Shown here piece after piece: positions 1 to 8,443 of a stretch of DNA of 28,489 nucleotides. The notes beneath the pieces are model-generated. The model worked only from the letters and a program-made list of their open reading frames with translations. It was not told where the DNA came from and searched no databases. Position numbers and translations under genes: made by a program. The DNA is from Firm-04 sp045642925 (GTDB lineage Bacteria > Bacillota > Clostridia > Oscillospirales > Ruminococcaceae), in assembly GCA_045642925.1 (NCBI GenBank), contig JAZUJW010000078.1, forward strand, positions 1 to 28,489. The letters run 5' to 3'. Within the stretch, counting starts at the first letter, position 1; every line of letters starts with the position of its first letter.

Positions 1-18
1 GTCAATGAGGAATCCTTT

Positions 19-762
19 TTATTGAGGAGTCCAGGGGCAGCGCCCCTGGACTCTGCGATTTTTTGAAAAAAATCGAGTAAAAGGGTAATTTCGCTTCGCG
101 GATGTAACTGCCTTTTCTGTCGCTTCCTTCTTCCCATGCACCTTTCTCATAACCAATAATATACATATGTACGCCAGTATCGGCAGCGCAAACCCCGCAT
201 AATTCAATACCACATTCCTTGCCTGCACCAACGCATTGAATATCGCATGAAATACAATCGCTGCATCAAACTGCGCCAGAATCCCACAGTAAAATAACTT
301 CTTCTTCTTCCGCACAAACGATATGCATATCCCAACCATCACCGTGCATATCCCATGCATCAACCCCGAACTGAATCCACGAATCACTGCCCATACCAAC
401 GTCACAGACTCAAAATTCTGCGTCAGCAAAATCAGATTCTCCAACACCGCAAACCCGATCCCAATGAAAAACGCCAACGGTACCAGATCCTCTGCTTTGT
501 CCGAAAATACTACCGCAAAAAACAACAACGGAAATGCCTTCAGCAATTCTTCTGTAATCGGCGTCACCGATGTCGTCAGATAAAATTCATCTACATCCAA
601 TTTCTGCGCCAACAAACCGTTCACTTCACTCACAAACAGACAAATGCACATTCCTAAAAGAAAAAATCCCACAGAACGCCGTATTCTCGCCTCAGAGATA
701 AACAGCATGGAACAAATGGGCGCAACAACACAGATGAACAGAATATAACTCATATTTTCCAT
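19..762 (-). CDS. PrsW-like intramembrane metalloprotease
   Basis: The protein has about 247 residues and is nearly all membrane-spanning. It carries the pattern of the PrsW family of intramembrane proteases: a glutamate pair EELLK (71-75), ENL (108-110), an Arg/His segment RGFSSGLMHG (128-137) and FHAIFN (171-176), all within or next to hydrophobic helices. PrsW in Bacillus cleaves a membrane anti-sigma factor, but the substrate here is unknown. I start at 762 because AAAGGCGG lies 6 nt upstream. The longer reading frame from 864 has no such site and would lie inside the upstream gene. An alternative ATG at 753 overlaps the upstream stop as ATGA. The gene overlaps the preceding membrane-protein gene by 13 bp, so the two are probably cotranscribed. 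The last 25 or so residues are translated from a dispersed repeat and are basic and unlike the rest. Confidence 0.8.
   Translation of the reverse strand: MENMSYILFICVVAPICSMLFISEARIRRSVGFFLLGMCICLFVSEVNGLLAQKLDVDEFYLTTSVTPITEELLKAFPLLFFAVVFSDKAEDLVPLAFFIGIGFAVLENLILLTQNFESVTLVWAVIRGFSSGLMHGICTVMVGICISFVRKKKKLFYCGILAQFDAAIVFHAIFNALVQARNVVLNYAGFALPILAYICILLVMRKVHGKKEATEKAVTSAKRNYPFTRFFSKNRRVQGRCPWTPQ
27..100 (-). repeat. Dispersed repeat with two hairpins (left copy)
   Basis: The region holds a perfect 12-bp inverted repeat with a 3-nt loop (27-38 / 42-53, GAGTCCAGGGGC and its complement). Next to it is an A/T hairpin (56-64 / 67-75). Beyond that, 67-82 and 88-100 match the complement of 28474-28489 and 28456-28468 at the other end of the window, with the same 5-nt spacing between the two blocks. 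A shared 13+16-bp pattern in non-coding DNA marks a dispersed element. Read on the plus strand, the GC hairpin is followed by a T run and could end transcription. The minus-strand gene reads through the element and stops at 19. Confidence 0.75.
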
Positions 763-1439
763 CGTTTTCCGCCTTTCTTCAGCATCGGAATCACCAGCAG
801 CAAACATACACTCATTGCCAGCGATACGATCAGCAGCAGCTTTTCCCACAAAAATACATTGCACACGATTTCTGCGGTATATAACAATTCCAGCAGCAGC
901 ATGACCAGATTATAACCGCGAATGCTTCCGATAATGCCAAATTCCACATCATGGATCAGCAAGTGCTTGCAGTTGAAATACGATGCCTGCATGAGAAATA
1001 CGATCTGCACCATTGCAGTCACCTTCAGAACCAACCGTTCTCCACAGAATATCCAGATGCCGACCGCCGCACCCAACAAAAGTAACGGCGCTAGCAATGC
1101 CAAAAAACGCACCTTCTTGTTTTTCGGCTCACTCATATCACAAAGGCTGTCCATCTGTCCGAAATTCGCACTGAATATGAACATGAAACAACCAATCGTC
1201 GCCAACACACCTGTATTAAATGTGCGCGGAATACTGCCATCACAGACAAGCACCGCAATATAGTACAGTCTGCCAAGCGCCGCACACCCCATCGCCGACG
1301 TAATCATTTGTGCATACAATGCAGCTTTCGGCTTGAAATAGGTCAGCGCACCATGCAGAAAACCAGCCGCCGCACATATGCATAGCAGTAAATTCACAAG
1401 AATCGTCAGTTTCAATGCTTTATTCTCCCTTCTTCTCAT
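750..1439 (-). CDS. Multi-pass membrane protein, unknown function
   Basis: This 229-residue protein has about seven hydrophobic segments, a basic N-terminus (MRRRENK) and a basic C-terminus (KKGGKRWKI). I do not recognise a family or any catalytic motif. Its 3' end overlaps the PrsW-like protease gene by 13 bp, so the two are probably translated together. It could be a partner, regulator or substrate carrier of that protease, but this rests on proximity alone. The start follows a weak site (TGTGGA directly before ATG). A divergent plus-strand promoter for the STAS gene lies directly upstream, at 1449-1477. Confidence 0.7.
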   Translation of the reverse strand: MRRRENKALKLTILVNLLLCICAAAGFLHGALTYFKPKAALYAQMITSAMGCAALGRLYYIAVLVCDGSIPRTFNTGVLATIGCFMFIFSANFGQMDSLCDMSEPKNKKVRFLALLAPLLLLGAAVGIWIFCGERLVLKVTAMVQIVFLMQASYFNCKHLLIHDVEFGIIGSIRGYNLVMLLLELLYTAEIVCNVFLWEKLLLIVSLAMSVCLLLVIPMLKKGGKRWKI

Positions 1440-1448
1440 TCCACAGCA

Positions 1449-1477
1449 TTGACAAACATCATCAAACAGAGTATAAT
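1449..1477 (+). promoter_or_regulatory. Consensus sigma-A promoter of the STAS gene
   Basis: A perfect -35 TTGACA (1449-1454) and a perfect -10 TATAAT (1472-1477) are separated by exactly 17 bp. Transcription would begin near 1484, about 25 nt before the ATG at 1510, with the GGGAGG ribosome site (1497-1502) in between. A full-consensus promoter suggests strong constitutive transcription unless a repressor intervenes. Confidence 0.85.
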
Positions 1478-1509
1478 AAACATATCATATACATTTGGGA
1501 GGCTTTCTC

Positions 1510-1812
1510 ATGACCATCCATACAGAACAAATCGACACAGCCACAACCGCGCTGCATCTGGAAGGACGCTTGGACACCACCACTTTTCCTGCACTCGAAT
1601 CCGCTTTGCAGGAAATTCCTGAAACGGTTCTGACTGTGATTCTGGACTTTGCCCAACTGACCTACATCTCCTCAGCAGGTCTTCGCACCATCCTGAGTAC
1701 CCAGAAAAAAATGAATGCCAGACATGGTTCACTGATTTTGCGCCATGTCAGTGAAAACATCATGGAAGTGTTCGAACTGACAGGCTTTGATAGCTTCCTG
1801 ACAATTGAATAA
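1510..1812 (+). CDS. STAS-domain anti-anti-sigma factor (SpoIIAA/RsbV-like)
   Basis: This 100-residue protein is a single STAS domain. It shows the typical strand-helix pattern, with LEGRLDTTT near residues 17-25 and the phosphoacceptor region YISSAGLRTIL at 52-62, where Ser54 or Ser55 is the expected phosphorylation site. In the SpoIIAA/RsbV family the unphosphorylated form binds an anti-sigma kinase and frees the sigma factor, and phosphorylation switches it off. No kinase or phosphatase partner is encoded in this window, so it probably acts on a partner elsewhere. I start at 1510 because GGGAGG lies 7 nt upstream. A TTG five codons earlier lies on top of that site and is unlikely. The gene stands alone between a consensus promoter and a terminator. 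Confidence 0.9.
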   Translation: MTIHTEQIDTATTALHLEGRLDTTTFPALESALQEIPETVLTVILDFAQLTYISSAGLRTILSTQKKMNARHGSLILRHVSENIMEVFELTGFDSFLTIE

Positions 1813-1821
1813 CAGACCTTT

Positions 1822-1863
1822 GAAAGCAAGCACCGCGTTATTGCGATGCCTGCTTTCTTTTTT
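1822..1863. terminator. Bidirectional intrinsic terminator
   Basis: GAAAGCA (1822-1828) pairs with TGCTTTC (1851-1857), with further pairing inside, and a run of six T follows at 1858-1863. It ends the STAS transcript on the plus strand. The stop codon of the converging minus-strand gene (1838) lies inside the hairpin, so it can also end the long minus-strand operon. Confidence 0.75.
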
Positions 1864-3259
1864 CGATGCGTTCTTCTTCAAAATAGGCACAGACCGTTTC
1901 ATTCAGACTGCCTTGGTAGATTCGGTCTTCTAACTGTTCAAATGCCTGCCGCTGTACTGATTCCGCAAGCAAACTGCCGTACTGGTCTGCATATTGTCCG
2001 CATTCACGCTGTTCCAGTGAGGTCAATGCCATAATGATTTCCGCTTCCGCCATATGCTGAAAGCTGAACTGTGCACTCGGTACTTTGCATGGAATGCTTG
2101 CGCGGGAATCGTAATAACAGGAGGACACATCATCGACATCGGTATTGATTTTATAGCCGTTCAGCCGAATATCCGTAAAATCAATGGAAAGACGTTCCCC
2201 GCCCGCCATATTCAGCAGAACATCCACCTGCGACACAATGCCCGGCACCCAGACGGAAATGACTGCCTGACAGGATTCGTCATTCATTTTCCGCAAGTCG
2301 CTCAGGAATTGTGCATTGCGGTTGCGGCTGCCGTCCCATGACATATCCAGCCGATACGTTTTCTCTTTGGACGCATACCCGTTTTCATCACGATAACGGA
2401 AATCCATGCAGAACGCTTCGATCGCATCTTCATCCGCATCTGCAATGTTCACGGGATTCGTCACCTGCATTGCGATCGTATAGCAGTACATACTGATTTC
2501 ATCCGAATGCCGCAGGGTTTGGTTGATATCACCGTCTTTGCTGAGGAACACCGCAGAAAGGGCATCCGCAGAAAGCAGACTGCCGTACTGGTCGCGTAAA
2601 CCAAGCGGCGTTTCCTTGCCGTTTCCGGCATCTGCGATCCACTGTTCCATCTGCTTTTGTGTATAGTCCGTATCTTCTGTATGGACAGTGCATCTGGAGG
2701 GTGCCATGCTGAATCCGATATACGCATCCGAATCACTGTAAGCAGAAGAAACATCATCCGTTGTGGTATTGACCTGAATGCCGCCGCAGGTGACACGCCG
2801 CACCGCAAATGCAAGCCGTTCTCCGCCGTCCATGTTCAGATGAATATGCAGGCTGTCCACCATGCCGTTCACCCAGAGGTCAAAGGCAATGTTCTCCGAA
2901 TTATCATTGCTGCGGATGAAATTCCTGCGCAAAAACGCATCGTTCTGATTGCGGCTGCCGTTCCATGACATATCAAAGCGGTAATTCTGCGATTTGCCTG
3001 CACCGTTCCGGTCACGGTATCGGAAATCAAAATAGAATGCACTTACGGCATCTTTGTCCATATCACCCGCATTGCAGGGATTGGAAAGCACGGCTTCAAA
3101 ATGATAGCAGTACATTCCTGCCGTTTCTGCATGGGAAATGCTCTGGTCAACTGCACCATCCGCCGCAGATACCGACTGCACGGCGCATGGCAGCAGCGCC
3201 ATCCCGCAACGGATGACTGCCGCCAGCGTCAGCAATCTCTTTGCCCACTGCTTCTTCAC
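1838..3259 (-). CDS. Secreted protein of two tandem ~200-aa repeats, unknown function
   Basis: This 473-residue protein has a signal peptide (basic start, hydrophobic core, cleavage near VSA-AD at 32-33). The rest is two copies of one domain, about residues 36-235 and 243-440. Shared landmarks are MYCY (49/257), FDFRYRD and MDFRYRD (77/285), DMSWNGSRN and DMSWDGSRN (96/305), GGERL (145/353), DDVSS (168/376) and DQYGSLL (223/425). No membrane anchor or dockerin is present. I do not recognise the family. The start is GTG at 3259 with GAGGTGG just upstream. Only 9 bp separate it from the giant gene before it, so it is the last gene of the five-gene operon and is probably exported to act with those surface proteins. 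Confidence 0.8.
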   Translation of the reverse strand: MKKQWAKRLLTLAAVIRCGMALLPCAVQSVSAADGAVDQSISHAETAGMYCYHFEAVLSNPCNAGDMDKDAVSAFYFDFRYRDRNGAGKSQNYRFDMSWNGSRNQNDAFLRRNFIRSNDNSENIAFDLWVNGMVDSLHIHLNMDGGERLAFAVRRVTCGGIQVNTTTDDVSSAYSDSDAYIGFSMAPSRCTVHTEDTDYTQKQMEQWIADAGNGKETPLGLRDQYGSLLSADALSAVFLSKDGDINQTLRHSDEISMYCYTIAMQVTNPVNIADADEDAIEAFCMDFRYRDENGYASKEKTYRLDMSWDGSRNRNAQFLSDLRKMNDESCQAVISVWVPGIVSQVDVLLNMAGGERLSIDFTDIRLNGYKINTDVDDVSSCYYDSRASIPCKVPSAQFSFQHMAEAEIIMALTSLEQRECGQYADQYGSLLAESVQRQAFEQLEDRIYQGSLNETVCAYFEEERIEKRKQASQ

Positions 3260-3268
3260 TGCCCCACC

Positions 3269-6200
3269 TCAATTCTTTTTCTGATACAGTTCGCCGTAAG
3301 CGGTCATTTCTTCGCAGTGTCCGCCAACAATCGCCGCACCGACTTTTGTGGAATCGTCCTCTCTTTTTGCAAACAGGAACAAACGGGAATCAATCAGTTC
3401 CTTGCCGTCATCCGAAAAGCCCACAAGCCCGTCATTGAGATTATAGCGTTCATATGCTGTTGTCAGGAGATTCTCCCACACACAGACACCATCCTGCAAA
3501 TCCGGAATGCGGTCACGCTCTGCGGCAGCAAACTGCGTAATGGGACTGCCATTTTGCAGTGCGGTACTGGTTTCTGCGGTATAGTACAGATATACTTCGG
3601 GCGCATCCGTTCCGCTGTTGATAGATACACCATGTACCGTGTCGTTTGCAAGCATCCATTCATCAATTGCACGGTGATACGTCATGCCGTTACATTCAAG
3701 CGTTGTCTGCGGCGGTTCTCCGACCGTCATCACCACATCACGCACCGCATTTTTCTTCTTTTTGTCAGTCTTTTTCGGCTTGTATTTGGTAAAGCCAAGG
3801 AAAACATACTCGCCTTCAATGCCCTGATTGAGATTCATCATCAGCGCATTGTTGCAGCCTAAATCTATCAGATTACAGAGTGCTTCGTTCATCGTCTTGC
3901 CATGTCCCACATAAACCGCTTCAATATAGGTATCCGCATCACTGTAATAGGTATGAATAAAGCTGAGGCAGTGCGAATTTGCAGACAAGGAAGCCAACTG
4001 TGTTTTCGTATCGGTTTTCGTCCCTGTCATGGCAGTCGCCGCACCTTTTACGATGGGAACACTGCTGAAATCAATTCCGGTGATCGGCACACCCGGATTT
4101 GCACAGGAATCTTTCGTGGTATAAAGGTAATATGCGCCCTCCACAGGATCAACGATTTTATCACCGCAGCGATGATACTCCGCGCCTTCGATTTCGATCA
4201 CGGCGGCGGGTTCTCCGCTTTCTGGCTTGAATTTGATGATGCCCGTGATGGCTTCGGACTGCGTTGCCGTGCGTGTCACACCGATGTAGGAGCATTGATC
4301 TCTGAGAAATTCCTCACAATCCTCCTGCCACGGCGCATAGTTATCGCTCTGATAATATTCCCACTGATACTGATCCAGTGTGGTCACACCGGATTCCCAG
4401 CCAACAAATCCGATGAGCGCAGAACCGACATAGGCAAGCTTTGTCAGCACAGGATCATACCAGCTTGTTTCGGCTTCATAGCGCTGCACTTCATTGTAAC
4501 AACTGATGTCATACGGCATGATCTCATCCTGACAAGTCATCAGCAGCGTATAGATACAAGTATCAATGCCCATTCTGTCCAGCGCTTTGACCTCTGCATC
4601 CTTGATTTTCTCCGGATTGAATCCCTGCTGCTTTGCTGTCGTTTTCATATCATAGGATGCCGCATAAATGGAAGAAATATATTGCTTCTCCTGCACATTT
4701 CTCCGCAGGTAGATGTAACATTCGCCGCAGCTGCGTTCCAGAGAACGGTAGCCCAGATTGTGCGGTGTCGTGGCATTCGGTGTTTTTGCGTCCTGCACCG
4801 AAGTAAACTCTGCCGCGGAAACCACGTCCCCTGCAAGCGTCCTGACATCGTTTGCGTCCAAAGCATCTGCCGCTGCGCCAAGCACCATGATATCATTGCT
4901 CGTCAGCGGCAATTTTCCTTCGGTTGCCCCCTGCAAATACAGTCCCTTGCAGCGAAGTGCCGAAGCTTCCCATGAAACATGAGATTTCGCTTTGGAATAC
5001 GGCGCATCCCAGAATGCTTCCATCTCAAAGTCTTCCGGCTTCATATCGGTGCGGTCATCCGTCAGTCCATCTCCTGCTCCCTGCGGCGTATTCAGATAGT
5101 CATGCGTCATCGTATAGCCCGTCCAGACATGATACTGTCCGCGCTGTATCACATAAAGTTCACAAAGCACATCACAGACGGCATATGCCCCCTGTTTGTC
5201 GCTTCCCATGAAGGGATTCAGCATGAGTGACTGCGGTGCCGCCGTGTATGACTTGATATCATAAATGGCACGCTGCGGATTATAGGTTGTCGTATAACAG
5301 AGATAGGATTCCATGTTTTCGGCATCCCTGCACGGATTCTTCGGGCCGTTGCCCGTTGTTTCCACTGCAAAGTTTGCTGAGGTATCATCCATTTCGATGC
5401 CGTCATTCAGTTGACAGGGAATCAGCGTCCCGCCGACATTGTTCGCATATCGGTCTGCAAATTCATAAAAAGCTTTCGGATTCTCTTTGTTGGAGCGTCC
5501 GACCAGCACCGCCAGACCGCCAATGTATTTGGTTGCAGGGCCGTTTTCCGTTTCCGCCGTATAATGCACAGACGGATTGAAATAGAGATAGAAGTTCGTG
5601 CGGTCATAGTCCTTGTAGACGGTCGCAACCAAATCGTAGGACGCATCCAGATAACTGCGATCCTCCATACGGTTGAAATTATACACCATGCCGTTGAACA
5701 GGCTGACAGGCTCATAGCCCGCAGGTGCTTCCGAAACGGAATGCACCAACTGCAAGCCCTCCATGATGGGAGAACCCGCAGAAGGATATGAGGTGTAATA
5801 AATCGAATCGCCGTGTCTGGTCGTTCCCGCAAGCCCATAAGACGCATTGCCGTACAGGAAATTTTCTGTGTTGTTCCGTGCGGCGACACGAATATCCCGA
5901 ATCGCACTGTTCACATTGTTTGTCGTGGTATAGCCGAGATATGTATAGCATCGTTCAATGCCGGGCGTCAGATTGACTTCCATCACCGAATAGCCCTGCG
6001 TCACCAATGCTGTTTTGGCGGCGGATTCTGTTTCCTCACAGGAAAGCTGAATGCCGGAAAGATACCGTGTGGAACGGTCTGCCTGCTGTTCCCCTTCATT
6101 GATCGGTGTCATCAGGTCATTTTCGGTATGGTAATACAGAAATACAGGAAGGATCGCATTCCCTTTGCAGTTCGCATTCAGATTCGCAGGTGCGGCTTCA

Positions 6201-8443
6201 TTGAACGAATTCAGCGCCGTATAGCCGCACGGTATTTCCGTGGTATTGCACTGCACCAGAAACACATTTTCCAGTTCATCGGCACAAAGCGGACTGCCGC
6301 CTGCACCTGCTGTTGTATAATACAGCGCATTCCAGCGTTTGCCGTTGCCGCCGTTCAGATCCTGCGGTTCATTCTGCAAATTCCGCACAACACTGTAATG
6401 GATCATTTCGCCATCCCTGATATCAAACACTTTTTCAGGAATCGGTGTATATTCGATATCATCCTTATCGTCACGGAACTGGTCATAGATCCATTTGCAG
6501 AGTTTGTAGAGATAATATACCACCATTGCAACGATGGTCACATAGCCAAGTGCCCAGAGTGAAAGTCCCACAACACCCCCGATAAAGGAAAGCACACCAC
6601 CTTGTGCAATGGCGGCAGTACACACACTGTAAGTCAAGGCAGTCCCCGCAATTCTCATGCCGACCGACACCACCATGCTGACTGCACCAATGATCTGTGA
6701 TGCAAAATTCACGCGCGTCATCAATTCACTGATCTTGACGTCCATTTCATCTTCATCGTGATACTGTTTGAATACCTGTCCTGCATTCTGCTTGACGATC
6801 ATATCACTGGTCATGGCAATGCTTTCGCTGAACATTGCTTGATTGACACCTTCCCAGACAGAAATGCAGTCTGTTCCCATTTCGGACCGGATATCCCTGC
6901 GCAGTTCCTCCAGCGATGAGGATGCCTGTTCTTCCAGCGTACCGTCATTGGAAAGGTACGATACCATCGCACCCACACCGTTCATCTGCATCATATATGC
7001 CTGTGCATCGGTCAGTGCCGCGGCTAACGGATACAGTTCCCGCAGTTCATCGTTCAGCGCATAGGTGCGGTTGCCTGCTTCCACCAGATATTCTGCCAGC
7101 GTCTTTTGGTCATCGTAGGGGTACGTTGCCAGCTTATCGTATACGACCAAATAAAACAAATCGGCGTCTTCTGCGGTATTGACCGCATTTGCTTCGACAT
7201 CTGCGGCAATTTCCTGCGGTACTTCCTCCACGGAATCTGCTTCGACCTCCGGAATGATTGCTTCTTCGCCTTTTTTGATTCTGCGGGCGTTTGCATCCTG
7301 ATATTTTGCGGAAAAATCCTGCACCGCAGCCGTCAGATTCCGTGCCACGGACTGAAACACATCGTCAAATTCCTTGCCGACATCTTCATCCGCCAGATAT
7401 TGCACCATGCCCGTTTTTGACACGCGGTCTGCCCATGTCCCGAATGCCATATCACAGTTCAGAACGATTTCCACTTTCTGCGCGTCATTCAGCGTCACAG
7501 TCGTTGTTACTGTCGTTGTAGTCGTTTCGGGCGGCAAAGTCGTTTCCGTGACCGTGGTCATTTCTGTGGACGCATCGGAAGTCTGCGTTTCGGAGATTTC
7601 TGTTATTTCTGCAAATGCCGCGTCATTTGTTTCTGCGGCGGATGCATCCGTTGTTTCTGCCATTTCCGCAGAAAGCACTGAAATGTCTGTCACGGCTTCT
7701 GTTTCCGTCGTGATTTCTGCGGCAGCCGTTTCCGTCATTTCCGTCGTATATATGACAGTTTCCGTGGTTTCCAACGGCACTTCAATGACATACTCCCCTG
7801 CCTGATATACACTGTCCGGATGATAGTCCGCAACACCTGCCACCATTGCCGCATATAGTGTATTCAGCACATAAGAAGTCGAACGTGTCAGCAGTTTCGT
7901 AATAAACTGCGCATCACATTTTCCTGAGATCAGATAATCGCCCAGACGCATCTCCGCTTCATCCACATACAGCAGATTATAGAGTTCAAGCGCTGATTTT
8001 GCAGCAGGACTGCCGTTTTCCAGATTCGCCTGAAAATCATCCAGCAATTCCAGAAAATCATTTGCAAAATAGCCCATATCCTTCGCCTGCTGTTCCACGA
8101 CCTCCGCATAGCTGTATTCCTCATAGCCGATGCCCATTTGCAGCATGGAAAGGTCTGTGATCGCCTTGCTGCGGTCTTTCGTGGTATGGTAGCCCAGAAC
8201 CAGACAATCGCCCTCCACACTCTGTTTCAGATCAGACTGCACGGGAATGTATCCTTTCTGTACACATTCTTTCGCAGCCGTCTGCACATCTGTCCCCTGA
8301 AACAAACATATTTCCGAAACATACAATGGTTCTTCCACGGCATGGATCATGGCATCTGATGTTGAACTGCTTCCAATGCTGACCGCCAATGCGACTGCGA
8401 TCATCGGACGCAGGATCTTTTGCACTATTCTACGGTTTCGCAT
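3269..8443 (-). CDS. Giant exported membrane protein with repeated beta-prism-like modules
   Basis: The protein has about 1,724 residues. After a signal peptide comes a first module ending in LGYHTTKDRSKAITDL (about 83-98), a helical region interrupted by a Thr/Glu-rich linker (about 225-317), the landmarks GTWADR (335) and ELYPLAAALTDAQ (469), and hydrophobic membrane segments (about 580-650). A second module follows with ALYYTT (706). All this aligns in order with the two upstream paralogues. The remaining roughly 900 residues are unique to this protein and repeat the module pattern (Y-x-G-Y-T-T-x(n)-A-I-x-D-I): around 836-851, 1048-1063, 1385-1402, 1438-1457, 1545-1570 and 1617-1640. The pattern resembles MABP-type beta-prism repeats, but the assignment is tentative. 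The start at 8443 follows GGAGG by 7 nt and overlaps the preceding gene by 14 bp. Unlike the paralogues it lacks a C-terminal membrane helix. Confidence 0.85.
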   Translation of the reverse strand: MRNRRIVQKILRPMIAVALAVSIGSSSTSDAMIHAVEEPLYVSEICLFQGTDVQTAAKECVQKGYIPVQSDLKQSVEGDCLVLGYHTTKDRSKAITDLSMLQMGIGYEEYSYAEVVEQQAKDMGYFANDFLELLDDFQANLENGSPAAKSALELYNLLYVDEAEMRLGDYLISGKCDAQFITKLLTRSTSYVLNTLYAAMVAGVADYHPDSVYQAGEYVIEVPLETTETVIYTTEMTETAAAEITTETEAVTDISVLSAEMAETTDASAAETNDAAFAEITEISETQTSDASTEMTTVTETTLPPETTTTTVTTTVTLNDAQKVEIVLNCDMAFGTWADRVSKTGMVQYLADEDVGKEFDDVFQSVARNLTAAVQDFSAKYQDANARRIKKGEEAIIPEVEADSVEEVPQEIAADVEANAVNTAEDADLFYLVVYDKLATYPYDDQKTLAEYLVEAGNRTYALNDELRELYPLAAALTDAQAYMMQMNGVGAMVSYLSNDGTLEEQASSSLEELRRDIRSEMGTDCISVWEGVNQAMFSESIAMTSDMIVKQNAGQVFKQYHDEDEMDVKISELMTRVNFASQIIGAVSMVVSVGMRIAGTALTYSVCTAAIAQGGVLSFIGGVVGLSLWALGYVTIVAMVVYYLYKLCKWIYDQFRDDKDDIEYTPIPEKVFDIRDGEMIHYSVVRNLQNEPQDLNGGNGKRWNALYYTTAGAGGSPLCADELENVFLVQCNTTEIPCGYTALNSFNEAAPANLNANCKGNAILPVFLYYHTENDLMTPINEGEQQADRSTRYLSGIQLSCEETESAAKTALVTQGYSVMEVNLTPGIERCYTYLGYTTTNNVNSAIRDIRVAARNNTENFLYGNASYGLAGTTRHGDSIYYTSYPSAGSPIMEGLQLVHSVSEAPAGYEPVSLFNGMVYNFNRMEDRSYLDASYDLVATVYKDYDRTNFYLYFNPSVHYTAETENGPATKYIGGLAVLVGRSNKENPKAFYEFADRYANNVGGTLIPCQLNDGIEMDDTSANFAVETTGNGPKNPCRDAENMESYLCYTTTYNPQRAIYDIKSYTAAPQSLMLNPFMGSDKQGAYAVCDVLCELYVIQRGQYHVWTGYTMTHDYLNTPQGAGDGLTDDRTDMKPEDFEMEAFWDAPYSKAKSHVSWEASALRCKGLYLQGATEGKLPLTSNDIMVLGAAADALDANDVRTLAGDVVSAAEFTSVQDAKTPNATTPHNLGYRSLERSCGECYIYLRRNVQEKQYISSIYAASYDMKTTAKQQGFNPEKIKDAEVKALDRMGIDTCIYTLLMTCQDEIMPYDISCYNEVQRYEAETSWYDPVLTKLAYVGSALIGFVGWESGVTTLDQYQWEYYQSDNYAPWQEDCEEFLRDQCSYIGVTRTATQSEAITGIIKFKPESGEPAAVIEIEGAEYHRCGDKIVDPVEGAYYLYTTKDSCANPGVPITGIDFSSVPIVKGAATAMTGTKTDTKTQLASLSANSHCLSFIHTYYSDADTYIEAVYVGHGKTMNEALCNLIDLGCNNALMMNLNQGIEGEYVFLGFTKYKPKKTDKKKKNAVRDVVMTVGEPPQTTLECNGMTYHRAIDEWMLANDTVHGVSINSGTDAPEVYLYYTAETSTALQNGSPITQFAAAERDRIPDLQDGVCVWENLLTTAYERYNLNDGLVGFSDDGKELIDSRLFLFAKREDDSTKVGAAIVGGHCEEMTAYGELYQKKN

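Noticed and set aside
3902..4975. 357-codon plus-strand open frame opposite the giant gene
   Set aside because: It lies wholly antisense to a well-supported gene, has no ribosome site and its translation is low in recognisable structure. It is a shadow of the codon pattern of the other strand. The same holds for 3101-3862, 5813-6562, 8349-8969, 11970-12800 and 13128-13910.
7501..7760. Possible short tandem DNA repeat or CRISPR-like array
   Set aside because: The repetition is only the Thr/Glu codon bias of the linker in the giant protein. There are no regular spacers or conserved repeat units.
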